Assembly: GCA_917880885.1 (NCBI GenBank)
Contig: OU862909.1
Coordinates: forward strand, 32,052,405 to 32,116,404
Direction of reading: 5' to 3'
Length of the DNA stretch: 64,000 nucleotides
Origin: Limnephilus marmoratus
Lineage: Eukaryota; Arthropoda; Insecta; Trichoptera; Limnephilidae
Shown: piece after piece, positions 34,151-45,930 of the stretch
Layout of the letters: each line of letters starts with the position of its first letter
Position numbering within the stretch: the stretch's first letter is position 1
Position numbers and translations under genes: made by a program
The notes under the pieces: generated by a model
The model's database searches: none
What the model was told of the DNA's origin: nothing
Seen by the model: the letters and a program-made list of their open reading frames with translations, nothing else

Positions 34151-34686
34151 CTTCATATAGAAGCCAACAACACTATTGCGGAATTAACTCACCAATTACT
34201 CGCACGATCACAACTTGTACCCGCTACGAAAAATTAGACATTTTTAATGATTCTGTGCTAACGCAAAAGAGTTATTTATTATTGTTTTAAATACATTTAT
34301 TGAATTCCGATTTTTTTCTTCAGGTGAGAATGAAGTGGAACCTTGGAAGTGGAAATTAACCCACTTTCCGACATCCAATCGAGCTGAAACTCAGCAGAGA
34401 GACTCGTTGTCAATGACAATGTATTCTATCAACTTTTAGTGGCAATCATATATACATACGCGAACATATACCTACGCATTTCTATGAAATTGGATGACGT
34501 GTCAGCGGTTAATATACGAATAAAATGTCGGCCTTATCCAATTGGGATTTGGCTCACTTGAAGCGTTGTTGACTAGAGTCCCTGGAGAGGAGGGTTTCTT
34601 CTGTCAAACAAAAAATCTTTGAAATTGGCTACTAGCCGGCATAAGAGTAAATAAACAACTACGTCGAAAATTGAAAATACATACAA

Positions 34687-34791
34687 TACGACACAAACAA
34701 CATTTTTCGCTTATTGTGGTGGTAGTAGGAGATTTTCAAATATTGTCAGGTTATTCGTAACCCGGAAATGTTTGTCTTTCTTTAAAAAAAA
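34687..34791 (+). mobile_element. SINE3 3' fragment
   Basis: TGTGGTGGTAGTAGGAGATT and CCCGGAAATGTTTGTCTTTC match the fuller copy at 56957-57141. Ends in TTTAAAAAAAA. Confidence 0.6.
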
Positions 34792-34830
34792 CATACGTAA
34801 TAGGCACTTTAAGAATGCATAATTGCAATT

Positions 34831-35172
34831 TGGGAGGCGGGAATGGGTACCGCCGCCCCGGGAACCTTTATTGGATAACCAACACCTCTGCCATAGGTCA
34901 CCCCAAGTGGTTCGCTACGTTTGGTGATTTAGCAGGGGTGCCCGGGTTCATGGGGTGAGGTTTGTCTAGGTCCTGGAGGCGGATGACCAGGACATACTGA
35001 ACCCCAGATACCTACCCACCCCTTAAACCCTTTTCCTTCCCAGAACTCTCCTCTCCTTCCTTTCCTTAAAAAAACCCTACACACAGCATTCCCAAAGATG
35101 ACATAGGCCCTGAGGGAAATTATTTTCCTCATGGCCTCCTGTGTGGAGCTCATGTAAAAAAAAAAAAATTAA
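34831..35172 (+). mobile_element. SINE2, full-length copy
   Basis: Starts GGGAGGCGGGAATGGGTACC, passes through CCGGGAACCTTTATTGGATA and TTCATGGGGTGAGGTTTGTC, and ends with the LINE1-type tail (CCCTGAGGGAAATTATTTTC, CTCCTGTGTGGAGC) and poly-A. The head does not look like a tRNA, so its origin is open. Confidence 0.75.
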
Positions 35173-35286
35173 TTTGCCTTAGCACTTTTAATATAACGTA
35201 TTGTGTAACTGTGTATGGCTAATTAAAGAAATAATTTAAAAAAAACATTTTCAAATAAAGTAGGTACTATCGAAAATGAATGAAAA

Positions 35287-35472
35287 CAAATCACTTTGTA
35301 AAACACTACTTATTTTATAAAAATTATTAACATGTTTCTAAACCAATGGTTTCTTTGTGAGAATAAAATTAAAATACATAATGATTTTTATTTCATCCCG
35401 GCGAAGAAATCATTGGTTTGAAACATGTTGATAATTTTGACTAAATAAGTGGTGTTTTACAAAGTGATTTGT
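35287..35472. repeat. Foldback repeat, about 68-bp arms
   Basis: Left CAAATCACTTTGTAAAACAC and right GTGTTTTACAAAGTGATTTG are the outer ends of inverted arms; the inner ends pair AACCAATGGTTTCTT with GAAATCATTGGTTTG. Confidence 0.75.
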
Positions 35473-35479
35473 TATCAGT

Positions 35480-35872
35480 TATCATTCCAATAAAATGACG
35501 CCAAAAAGTGAATTTGCAAAGATTGAAGAAGTTATTATTGAAATGTTTACATTTTTACTGTTATGATACCGCTAAGAACCTGTGGGAAAGAATTTTGTAT
35601 TTTTAAATGAGATCAAACATTACCCAGTCTATTAAATAAGACACAATATGTAATTTAAATGTTGAATGAAATGTACTCACGATGCGCCCAGCGAAAATTC
35701 AATTCAAAAGCTTACATAATGTATTGATAAACACAGCATAATTCATACTAACATAAACGCAGTCGTATTGCATTTACAAAAAATATCACTTGAATAATAT
35801 TGTAATTTTTTTGAAAGTTATTTTAGAATTTGCCTTGTGAACAGACTGAACAATCTTGTGTGTGTAAATTAG
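35480..35872. other. No gene seen
   Basis: AT-rich sequence leading into the acceptor of the exon at 35873. Confidence 0.35.
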
Positions 35873-36022
35873 CCCATTATTATGAAACAACGCAATGTGA
35901 TATGCACACCTTCAAGAACAAAAGGGACAGGGCTACCCACCGATATAACCGCAAATGACAATATTGCAGATGCCCAGAAGCAGACACCATCCAACCAGCC
36001 ACCGGAAGAGAGGGGGCTGTGA
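35873..36022 (+). CDS. Probable 3' coding exon, hydrophilic C-terminal tail
   Basis: Acceptor GTGTAAATTAG (AG at 35871-35872) precedes a frame reading PIIMKQRNVICTPSRTKGTG, then LPTDITANDNIADAQKQTPS and NQPPEERGL, to TGA at 36020. It is polar, Pro/Thr/Gln-rich and likely disordered, like the cytoplasmic tail of a membrane protein. Codons are balanced and GC content is well above the flanks. Alternatively the exon stops at a GTGAGG donor (36019) and the gene goes on. The frames seen on the minus strand here (35869-36081) look like shadows of this one. Family unknown. Confidence 0.45.
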   Translation, partial: PIIMKQRNVICTPSRTKGTGLPTDITANDNIADAQKQTPSNQPPEERGL

Positions 36023-36079
36023 GGGAAACCTGGCTGTCCTGCCACAGTCTCTGATCGTCCTTTGTACACATAACTCCAC

Positions 36080-37725
36080 AACCATTTTAAAATGTCACAT
36101 TACACACTAAACGCTCTTGAAAACTCTGCAACACACAACACTCATCGTCTGAACAAAATGAATAAACAAAAATAGCAATGTTTATTGAAACATTCCAAAA
36201 TAACTGCGTTTTTCTGCTCCGCCATCGCGTGTATGTGATATTTTAGATAAACATTTTATTGGATAAAGTTTTTTTTCTAGAGAAACCAACAAAGTACGCG
36301 ATAGTACCTAATTCATTTTCCCTTATCGGCTTACACTTATCGGCTTACACTTTGCCCGTCTCCTAATTATCTCGTAGATCAAATTACAAAGCGTGAATAC
36401 GCACTGTTAAAACATGGATATTTTATTTCACCCTCGTCTTGTTTTCTGTCTTTAGTTTGCACAGTCAGGTACCTAATTCGTTTATTCCACAAGCGATAAT
36501 TCTTCGTATTCAATTTCCACAGGTAATCCCGCAGCCTTCATGTTTCCAGCTGAAAAATTGTTAGGCCATCCGAACTCTATAATATAACAATTCGAATTTA
36601 TGTGAGCGCTGAACATCTCTACCTCGGGTCTAGATAAACAAACATCACTTCAAGTATTTCTTTATGATTCGCTGATTTACACTGTTCAGTATTACATCAA
36701 ATTAAATTATACACAGAGTTATATGCGCAAACTTGCTTATTATAAAACTCGACAATTCAGAAATTATACGCTTTTCCATTTACTCGGCATTCGAAAACCG
36801 AAGTAATTTACGTTAATACATTGGTTTGCAAGAGTTTGATAGATAATAACAGAGCATCTTTATCAACAGTTCTTTTTTTAAATCTGAATAAAAAGTCAAT
36901 ATTTTTTACACAACTTTAAAAACTAATAAAGCGCTTGTTTCACAGTTCTTCTTTTAAATTTGTTTCGGTGGTTTTCTTTTTTACGTTGACAGTTCATTTC
37001 AAATTTGGAGCACGCTTCGCGCGGGAAGTTGTTTGAAAGCGCGGCAACCGACCCTACCGCCAACACTCCCGCCAAAGAACTAACTAAAAGCATAGAACTA
37101 AAGCTGTGGCCACTATAGAGCGGTAGGGCGATAGGCAATAGGCAATGGGTAGGTACACCTAGCGTACGTAGCATTACGAGTAGAAGCTCTGCAGTACTAG
37201 TACTAGATAGTTCGGGCGATCAATAGGGAAAATAGGCTTTTCACACTAATTGTCTGTTTAGAGAAACCGATTGTTTAAATTTTTTTATAAATATTCAGAA
37301 AATTACCTAATAATATTATACTTCGTATCAGTTAGATTAATGATGAGAAGCAAGAGCGTAGCTATAGCATTCACATGGTTGGGGTAAAATCCCAGGGAAA
37401 GGGGGTGGAAAATTTATTAGAAAGTTTTTTGGGGCACCTACTTACCACAACTTATTATTTACAATCACATCGATAAAAAAGAAAATCCAAATAAAAATTT
37501 GTTGTGTTTTCCAGGAATTTATTATGGGAGTACTATACTCTTTTTATCTACGCAATGCTGAGGCCAATTAGGGGGACGTTGTACCCTTTAAACCTAACAT
37601 TATAATATATATATTTAATTAAACCAAACAATTAACCTATTTTAGGATCCTATACCATATCCTACATCCTACCATATTTATGGTTAAATAAGAGAAGAAA
37701 AAACTTACCATAAAACTTTGATGAC
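36080..37725. other. No gene seen
   Basis: AT-rich. The frame at 36923-37174 (minus) has a hydrophobic start but no family or splice support. Confidence 0.35.
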
Positions 37726-37730
37726 CGGAG

Positions 37731-37897
37731 AACTCAGAATAAAATCAACTCAACACCTCCTTTGAAAAGTCATTAAAAGTAATAAAAAATGGTTAAATAG
37801 GTTACGTTAGGTTAGATTATGCACTATTTTTCAATTTGTTTTTGATAGCTTTTAATGAATTTTCGAAGAGGTGTTGAGTTGACTTGATTCTGAGTTG
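37731..37897. mobile_element. MITE family F, copy 3
   Basis: Arms AACTCAGAATAAAATCAACT ... TTGACTTGATTCTGAGTTGG enclose GGTTACGTTAGGTTAG. Confidence 0.7.
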
Positions 37898-38417
37898 GCG
37901 TGGAAGGATGGAACCATAACTCAATTAAATACGATTTTTTACTACTACCATTCGAGATTTTTTCAATTCCCTTCTAAATATATATTATATTTTATTTATT
38001 GTTTTAATTTTGAAGCATTTACAATAACTGTGATACCTAGGTACTCAACTCATAAACTAAAATGTAAAAGTCATTTAAGGCGTGTAATAAATAAATAAAT
38101 TTTATAACAGTAATGAAGAAGTTTATCTGCGTGTAAATTGTACATAAAAACTATGAACTCTGGTGTCGTCTTTTCCATTTGCAATCTTTGTGTAAGTGAA
38201 CTATTTTACGCTTGGAAATTTATTTTCGTCGTTAGACAGGGAGCTTTGAAATGCCAATTTAACCTTCAAGAAATTAGAAAATACCAAAATACGCCATCTT
38301 GCAGCTTTTTCCACATTTTCAATTAGGTATACATTCAATTTAAAAAATGTGCTGAAATTCTGGCTAAACGGGTGGAGGTTTTGAAAATTAAAATACTGAA
38401 ACAAAAATGTTATGGTG

Positions 38418-38640
38418 CTTTTTTTACATTAGCTCCACATAGGAGGCCCTGAGGAAAAATATCCCCTCAGGGCCTATGTCATCTTTGGGGATGCTGTGTG
38501 GAGGGTCTTTATAGGAAAGCAAGTTCTGGAAAGGGAAAAGGTAAGGGGGTGGGTGCACCCTTGCAACGTAGCGAACCACTATGACTTATATTATCCAGTA
38601 AGGTACCCGAGGCGGCGGCGATGCCTATTCCCGCCTCCAA
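38418..38640 (-). mobile_element. SINE2, internally shortened copy
   Basis: The tail (TTACATTAGCTCCACATAGG and stem-loop) and the head (TATTCCCGCCTCC) are both present, but the middle is shortened. Confidence 0.7.
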
Positions 38641-38644
38641 ACTT

Positions 38645-39365
38645 GTTATACTTGCCTTTTTAGTAAAATTTGTAGTTACCTATAACTACTCCAAACGTGC
38701 CTACGAATTCATAATAATTTTTGTAATAATCAACATATATTTCAATGGAAACCCGACTTTTCAATAATGAATGACGTTTCATTTTTTTTTGTGGCTGTCC
38801 GTCCAGCATCCAACACAAAGAAACGGGAAAATCCGAGCCCCTTTATCTCCATTATATTCAAAACGTCAAAATCCCCCTCCTTCCGAACGATTATCAACCT
38901 CCGGCTCACTCATTTCGGTTTATTTCGATGAATAAAATCCACTAACCCCGAATCATGACTTACGCTTTTATGAAATTAATGATGAACCGAATTCCCATCC
39001 CCTTTGGGAATTCGGCACGTGGTACATACACAGTTGCAGAAACATATACAAATGCAATTGATGTGGTAGGTATGCACCTATAGAGGAGAAAATTATGTTT
39101 GTGATATTATGCACAGGGTGGTTCTTAGGTAATATTAACATTCGATATAATTTTAATAGACCACCCAACCGGAAAATTTAACAAAAGAAGTGATAAGTAC
39201 CTACCTACGTATATTTTTTTAGTCTCGATTCCCTTGCTAATTCATTCATTAACTCCAGCAAGAAAACATTTTAAAATATGAGACTAGTTTTTGAACTGTT
39301 AATGCGTGGTGGAATTCCATTGTATTAGAATTTGAAATTAAAACACTTTTGTACTTTCTTCCACT
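38645..39365. other. No gene seen
   Basis: A frame from a good-looking acceptor (TGTCCGTCCAG near 38814) runs about 45 codons to 38933, but it has no recognisable content. Confidence 0.3.
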
Positions 39366-39370
39366 TATTA

Positions 39371-39694
39371 TATTTCACCAGGACCGGTTTCATCCCATTA
39401 CGGACATTTTCAGACTGGTAGTTGAAATTCTTATACATGCATTTAAAGTAATAATATCGATTTAATATGTAACATCATTCATAATTTTAATAATAAACTT
39501 TATAATTACCTCTATGTACCTTAAATTAACAAAATAACTTATAATACCTTAAAGTTAACAAAATAGAAACATTCATTATATAGAGACAATGTTGTGTACC
39601 CCTGCCTAAGTGAGTATAAATACCGTAACATAAGAATTTCAACTACCAGTCTGAAAATGTCCGTAATGGAATGAAACCGGTCCTGGTGAAATAT
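39371..39694. repeat. Foldback repeat with CTGA...GAAACC motif in the arms
   Basis: Left arm 39371-39433 and right arm 39631-39694 are inverted copies. The right arm holds CTGAAAATGTCCGTAATGGA followed by ATGAAACCGGTCCTGG. A SINE2 copy begins immediately to the right. Confidence 0.7.
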
Positions 39695-39702
39695 AAACGT
39701 CT

Positions 39703-40040
39703 TTTTTTTACATGAGCTCCACACAGGAGGCCTTGAGGAAAATAATTTCCCTCAGGGCCTGTGTCATCTTTGGGGATGCTGTGTGGAGGTTTTTTTTTTA
39801 AGGAAAGGAAGGAGAGGAGAGTTCTGGAAAGGAAAAGGGTTTAAGGGGTGGGTAGGAATCTGGGGTTCAGTATGTCCTGGTCATCCGCCTCCAAGACCTA
39901 GACTAACCTCACCCCATGAACCCGGGCACCCCTGCTAAATCACCAAAAGTAGCGAACCACTTAGGGTGACCTATGGCAAAGATGTTGGTTATCCAATAAA
40001 GGTTCCCGGGGCGGCGGTTCCCATTCCCGCCTCCCAAATT
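39703..40040 (-). mobile_element. SINE2, full-length copy
   Basis: Reverse of the 34831 copy, which it matches closely from the poly-T tail (CATGAGCTCCACACAGGAGG) to the head (TTCCCATTCCCGCCTCCC). The GGAAAGGAAGGAGAGGAGAG block is also shared. Confidence 0.75.
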
Positions 40041-40198
40041 GTCGTCGCCGTCTAAATTGAAAGAGCCGTAATTGAAGAAAGTACAAAAGTGTATTAATTT
40101 CAAATTCTAATTTTAAAATTATCTGTTTGCAAAGGGAATAAAGGTTGAGACAAAACAAGCGCCAACGAAATAACTATCAGGAATAGTAGCTATTTTTC

Positions 40199-40460
40199 TT
40201 TGCATGAACATCGCACAAGAGTCCCAACTGCTCCCAACCATCTGGAGCCAGTGATACTACGGCATCCCCAATTGGGGCATGCTGTGAGGCTGACGGTAGC
40301 GGGAAGGGGGAGGAGGAGATGTAAGGAGGAAGGTGGGAAAGTACATGTCTTGTCATATCTGGTCACCAAACACGACTAAAGCCATTTCTAGCAACGTTTC
40401 AATTCTGAATTGTGGTCTTACACCGAGGCGATACTGAGAGTATCTACCACTCAATTTATT
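40199..40460 (-). mobile_element. SINE1, head-truncated copy
   Basis: GAGTCCCAACTGCTCCCAAC, CATCCCCAATTGGGGCATGC and AGCAACGTTTCAATTCTGAA match the family; the tRNA-like head is missing. Confidence 0.7.
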
Positions 40461-40660
40461 TGTCAAATACTCAATCGTGTCGTACGTAAGTCTTCTGCTT
40501 CAATAACAGTCCATATTATTGGGATATTTCAACAAGATCGAAGAGCTGTCATGGTTGTCATCAGTTTCAAAGCGAATTTCACACTGTCCACAGTGAACTT
40601 CTGGAATCCAAAATATAAAATACAATCAAAGGGATAAATATATATTTTTAAAAGTGATAC

Positions 40661-41179
40661 ATCATTGAAGAAGAAGAAGTTATCACTAATAATTTAAACG
40701 AAAATATGAAAGAGAACATGACACAGAAAAATAGAAAAAGATAATGATGGCACTTGGGATTCGAACCAAGAATCTCTTGTCTAACCGGGATGTACGCTTT
40801 TACTAATTCAGTCATTGCAAAATTTTATAAAAAGGTCAATATATGTTCCATATAAATAAAATCGGATATATTTATCCGAGACGCTATCTAGGTTGCAAAC
40901 CAGTTCTTAGAACGATTGTTACCAATGAAAAGGGTGTTGCCTATGATATAGAAACATTAGTCGAAAATAATATTGTTAATTTTTAAATATGAGATTGACA
41001 ATTATGACGGTTTCTTAGAAGGTGGCAATGGCTGAATTGGTAAAAGCGCACATCCCGGTTAGACGAGAGTGTCTGGGTTCGAGTCCCAATTGCGACCATT
41101 ATCTTTTTCTATTTTTCTGTGTCATGTTCTCTTTCATATCTTCGTTTAGATTATTAGTGTTATCTTCTTCTTCAATGAT
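40661..41179. mobile_element. Foldback element with tRNA-like arms, copy 2
   Basis: Left arm 40661-40818 and right arm 41024-41179 are inverted, with outer ends ATCATTGAAGAAGAAG and CTTCTTCTTCAATGAT. The plan and lengths match 29021-29540: outer unique sequence, tRNA-like modules head-to-head, interior of about 205 bp. The interior carries GACGCTATCTAGGTTGCA, close to GACACTATCTAGAGAGCA of copy 1. Confidence 0.7.
41021..41096 (+). tRNA. tRNA-like sequence, right arm of copy 2
   Basis: Acceptor ends GGTGGCA/TGCGACC pair with one mismatch. Box A TGGCTGAATTGG and box B GGTTCGAGTCC are good matches. The anticodon arm and D arm are less regular than in copy 1. Most likely a repeat module, not a tRNA gene. 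Confidence 0.25.
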
Positions 41180-41382
41180 ATATAACATTGATAGGAATAA
41201 CATTAAAAAATTATAAAAAGAGAGTTGTTGTTATTAAAAAAGGTGTTTTAATTAGTAACAGTTTAAGAAAGTCACCCCTTGGTTAGAGAAAATTAAACAG
41301 TCGAGGTATAAAATAATGGACTTTTACTGAAGCAAAGGCAATTTATATTTTAAAAACACTACAAGGACGGTATAGGTATGTG

Positions 41383-41795
41383 GGAGGCGGGTATGGGTAC
41401 CGCCGCCCCGGGAACCATTTATTGGATAGCCAATACCTCTGCGATAAGTCACCCAAAAACTACGTTTGGTGACTTAGCAGGGGTTCCAGTGTTCATGCGG
41501 TCAGGTTTGTCCGGATCTTGGGGTGGATATGTCTGCCACCAACAGCGTGGCAGGCCTGAGACTGGTTGAGGGAGATCTTTTGACACATTGCCTTGCATCG
41601 CAGTGGAATGTATGAATTCATTCGTCCGTCACTTTTGGACACACTGACCCCCAAATTCCTACCCACCCCTCATACCTTTTCCTTCCCAGAATTTCATCTC
41701 CTTCCTTCCCTTAAAAAGACCCTCTACACAGTATCCCCAAAGATGAAACAGGCCCCGTGTTGAATTATGTTCCTTATGGTATGGTGGTAATGTAA
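41383..41795 (+). mobile_element. SINE2, long copy with degraded tail
   Basis: GGCGGGTATGGGTACCGCCG head, CCGGGAACCATTTATTGGAT and a CAGTATCCCCAAAGATGAAA tail. The middle keeps the CACCAACAGCGTGGCAGGCC block shared with the 18549 copy. Confidence 0.7.
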
Positions 41796-41799
41796 AAAA

Positions 41800-43045
41800 A
41801 TGACAAAAGGTCGAGTCTACTAATTACGTTACAGCTTGTTTTGACTCAAGATTTTTTACTGCGAATTTTCGATTGAAATTTAATATGAATTAGTAAAAAT
41901 CGAAAATATTAATAATATTTTGTAATAAATAATAATGCTATATTTTTACAAAAATCACATCTCATAAAAGTGTTCTAATAAAAAGTATTAAAGGGATTTG
42001 AAGGTTGAAATATATCTGAACCTTTACCTACAAGCAGTTTCGTAGCTAGCATGGGCGGATACCACAACGGGGGGGGCTAATGGGATAGGGCGGGATGGGT
42101 TCTAACATCTGTGAGGTATATTGGGATGGGGTGGGGCGAAATGGGATACCATCATGGACTAATTGATGCAGGTATCGGCTCTACTGCGTTCCTGTATATA
42201 GCCTGTTATTACTTGGTATTCTTTTCCACGGTCGTTTGTCGGGTGTCACCCCTCGTCGGGCATGGTGCCACCTGCAAGAAACGTATAAAAAAGTATACCC
42301 TATAATACCGATTCCAAATCTAGATATTAAATTACGAATTAAAGCAAAAATCTTTCGCTCAGCGTTTATGTGGATTTTTTCTAGACATAGACATAAAAAT
42401 ATATGGTCAGGAAATTGGACGAATCTCAAAAATTTTAACAATAATGATGAAGGTTGCAAGATACACTTTCAAGGGTCGATACATTTTCAAGCGTCGATCA
42501 AAATTGCATTAGAAAAACTCTATTTTCGTATGAATCTGAAACACCCTGCAGTTCCATAATTTTATTATAATCTTGCCTGCATACAATGCACAATAAACAC
42601 GTGCATAGCGCATAGGCTGCATAGAGTGCAGAGTGCAGAGGCCTTATGCACATAGGTGGGTCCATCTGGCACTGGCTCCACTCACCCAAATAATAACAAG
42701 GCCGCCCGCCCTACTGCATGTATGCATTTCATTGATTTTCCTAAATTCCCTTGGGCCAAATTATTGTTCGCAACTTTTTTGGGTCAGTGGGTTTATACGA
42801 GTATGACATTAAAAAGTTCCGCGTTCCCAGCAAGTCTATCGGAAATCTGTATTCTAAACCAGGGTAAAGTAGCAAAACGACGAATGCGACTCTAGCATCG
42901 AGAAATTTACACAGATTTTACCGCGTAAAATTTTTGGGAAAATGAAATATTTTCGGCTAGTGGCACGTAAGGTGGAAATCTCAAAGCAGATGGCACTGTG
43001 TTTGGATGTCATTTGATGTGACAGCTACGTGATAAGGTTTAAAAG
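41800..43045. other. No gene seen
   Basis: G-rich patch at 42055-42145 and AT-rich flanks. The opposite-strand frames at 42181-42559 have no recognisable domain. Confidence 0.35.
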
Positions 43046-43046
43046 A

Positions 43047-43780
43047 TATTGTTTTAAGAATTAAAAATTATTTTTTTATGGTTGATAAAAAATAGGAGTT
43101 ATTAAAAATGAATTGAGAAACATAAGTGCAAAAATATTTGAGAAAAAGAAAAGCTTCGGTTTCCTCGCAACCAGTAGCGTAGCTAGCATGGGTTGCATCC
43201 GGGCGGATAATGTGGTGTCACCTCCACTCTCCCCCCCGTCCCCCATTAAAGTTTACTTTGAAAAATTCAAAACGCAAATTTCGACTTAAAAAATTGGTGC
43301 GTCCAGAGGGGAGCGGGGGGGGGGGTGGCTAGAGAATTTCTGGGATAAAAATTTCTCCATAAATATAGGCTAGTTTCACCTATAAAAAGACCGCTAAGAC
43401 ACAAAATTCTCCCGTTTCGGGGCACTCCATGGGGAGCCATAGAGCTACAGACCGTGCTCTTGGGGGGTGACACTCGATCGGGTATCACCCCCCAACGGAT
43501 GGCACCCGATCGAGTGCCATCGGGTGGGCTGCCCCCTTCCGCCCCCCCTAGCTACGCCACTGCTCACAATGTACCCCATTTGGGCAAGCCATAGTTTCAC
43601 TGGCTCCAGACGGGAGCACCTGGGACTCCTGTGAAGTATTCACATAAAAAAAAACTTTTTGCTTGAAGATCTTTCAGTTTGTGGATGCGGCGCGAAACTG
43701 AAAGAATCCTATAAATCTTCATACAAAAAATTGGAATTTGAAAAAACATAAGAATCATTTTTTTCTACAACACGATCGAT
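43047..43780 (+). repeat. Composite repeat, one half of an inverted 0.7-kb duplication
   Basis: The whole block recurs reversed at 55130-55830: the flanks (ATGGTTGATAAAAAATAGGA; TTTCAGTTTGTGGATGCGGC), a MITE (43173-43565) and a SINE1 fragment (43566-43655) in the same order. Confidence 0.8.
43173..43565. mobile_element. MITE I, CAGTGGCGTAGCTAG ends
   Basis: Terminal CAGTAGCGTAGCTAG on the left and CTAGCTACGCCACTG on the right. GC-rich body with CACTCGATCGGGTATCACCC. The partner copy is at 55353-55707. Confidence 0.7.
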
Positions 43781-43854
43781 AACGTCGTATTTTTCAATCT
43801 TAGCACTCCAGCTCACTGAAAACTCACTGACCGCCACTGACCGACTCCATATAC

Positions 43855-44375
43855 TAATATCTACAACCTGTATGTCGGACGAATATCTACAGCTCATATG
43901 TTGAACTAATATCTACGAACTTCAGAGTGTTGACTAATATCTACAGAGCTAAGGTCGGAGGAATATCTATGACGGTCCCAGTGTTGACTAATATCTACAG
44001 AGCGTAGGTTGAACTAATATCTACAGAGCGTAGGTTGGACTAATCAGCTAAATGTGTCTAATAGTCCGATATTAGGGATTTTTACATACATACTTACATA
44101 AATTAAGTTTTTTAAACTGCATACGCAATATTACGTTATTCCAATATGCTATACATAATTGCAAATCCAACCTCTGCCAGTGCTGTAGATATTCGTCAAC
44201 ACTTTGGTTCTCATAGATATTAGTCAGCAGTTTGAGCTGTAGATATTCGTCAACACTTTGGTTCTCATAGATATTAGTCAATAGTTTGAGCTGTAGATAT
44301 TCGTCAACACTTTGGTTATCATAGATATTAGTTCGATTTTTTCAGTTTTTGGAATTCCTGTAGATATTAGTAGAT
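43855..44375. mobile_element. Foldback element with inverted 26-bp arrays, intact copy
   Basis: Seven units of about 26 bp (ACTAATATCTACAGAGC with variants) fill 43855-44045. A 140-bp core (GTGTCTAATAGTCCGATATT to TCCAACCTCTGCCAG) follows. Then inverted units (TGTAGATATTCGTCAACAC, CATAGATATTAGT) run to 44375. The ends, CTCCATATACTAATATCTAC and GTAGATATTAGTAGATGCC, are approximate inverted repeats. No transposase. Confidence 0.7.
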
Positions 44376-44379
44376 GCCT

Positions 44380-45930
44380 CCCCACTGACCTATACAAAAT
44401 TTAAAAAAAGGAAAAAACTTTCCAAATTTAAAGCTCGAAAAAATTCGTTAAAAACCATAGGTAAGTACCTACGCGTAAGCGAGATAAAGGACTGTTTCTC
44501 AGTAACGTTTCGCAAGGACTTCAATTTCGCAACATCGGCGTCGGGAGTGTATACATATACACCAATACGCGTTAGTCGCCTCAACTCTAATTGTACAATC
44601 CAGAAAATGGGAAATCCGTGTAGGTTTTAAAAGTGATGTGATGAGTGATGATCGTAGAGATTATGTCGTAAATTAGCTCATAAAACTATCCTCGTATTAT
44701 CTATTCATAAATCACTGCCATATACCTAACATTTAGGAGCCATGCTCGCACTAAAGACAGTATAAGAAAGGTAAAAGTTTGGGTAGCAATAACAATAAAT
44801 CATCTACCCAGTCGGCATATTTATAGCGCTATCCTTGCTTTGGCGCGACCTGCGCCCGACCTATTACGTTCCCGGTTGTTATGATTTTCCCAAAGATATT
44901 CAAATACAGAAGATATGCTATGGTGTCCGCGCAACTGTCGCCGGACTACGCGCTAATTAGCGTAGTTTTCATGCAAAAAAAATTGTTCATTTCGTTGATT
45001 TTTTGAAAATGTGCATTAATATTGGGTAACAGTATATTTTGAATAAGGAAAGAATTCGTTCATTTAGTTTAACGTTCGTTTGGTTTATTCGTTAATTATT
45101 TGTTCTTTTAGTTTATTTGTTAATTGGTAAACAATATCGGCGACACCCGGAAGCGCAGACCCACATAGTAAAAACAGCAGATAGCACATCTACTTATATT
45201 TCAATATCTTTGGATTTTCTTAAAAAGTCAGATGTGCCGATGTGCGTAGTTTTCCCGCATCAACGTTACGAAATTTTCATAATTATTTTTCTTTGGTAGG
45301 ACAATTTGAACTTTGATAGCATTTTATCGGTCCAAGATGTTCGGTCCATAAAAATATGTTTGTACTTTGGTGGAGGTGTAAAGTATGTAGGTACCAAATA
45401 CCTATTACCTAACTAGAATATAAATATGTCGGTACTTACGAAATAAATAAAACCGCCTAACAATATGTGTTTGTAAATGTAAATAGTTGTGTTATAAGTT
45501 GTAAGTCATGTTATAGCAGCTAGCACCATTGTGAAAATACTCACTCGGGGTCTTAGCTGTAAGTGGTTATTATTCTTAGTTATAAACCACTAGTAATAAA
45601 TAGAAGTTAATGATAGGGTATAGGTTAAATGTATAAATTAAGTTGTAAAGCGCCTTTGATGTGATTTTCTCATGAAAACAACGCTATACAAATGATCCGA
45701 ACTAATTATTAAGGAATATTTTGACAGGGCTACATAATTTCCCGCGCAAAGCTTTCGCCTATGCAATTTACATAACATAGAAGCTGTATACGTAACGGAT
45801 TCTAATTTTGACAGGCGTGGAGTGCGAGCCCATCTCGTTAATATTTATGTTAAATAACGCTCTACCTTTTTGCAAGTATGTATGTTGATTGCGAACTATA
45901 AAATAAATATGCATAACAAATAACATGTTA
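44380..45930. other. No gene seen; possible LINE 3' end
   Basis: AT-rich. The block at 45440-45715 (GTTGTAAAGCGCC ... CGCTATACAAATG) resembles LINE 3' UTR ends and shares GCGCTATACAAATG-like sequence with 57955-57972. No protein frame is supported. Confidence 0.35.

Noticed and set aside
36923..37174. Minus frame with a hydrophobic segment
   Set aside because: Could suggest a signal peptide, but there is no homology cue or splice support.
38815..38936. Plus-strand frame after a good acceptor (TGTCCGTCCAG)
   Set aside because: Splice site is attractive but the 40 residues are Ser/Lys/Ile-rich without any recognisable pattern.
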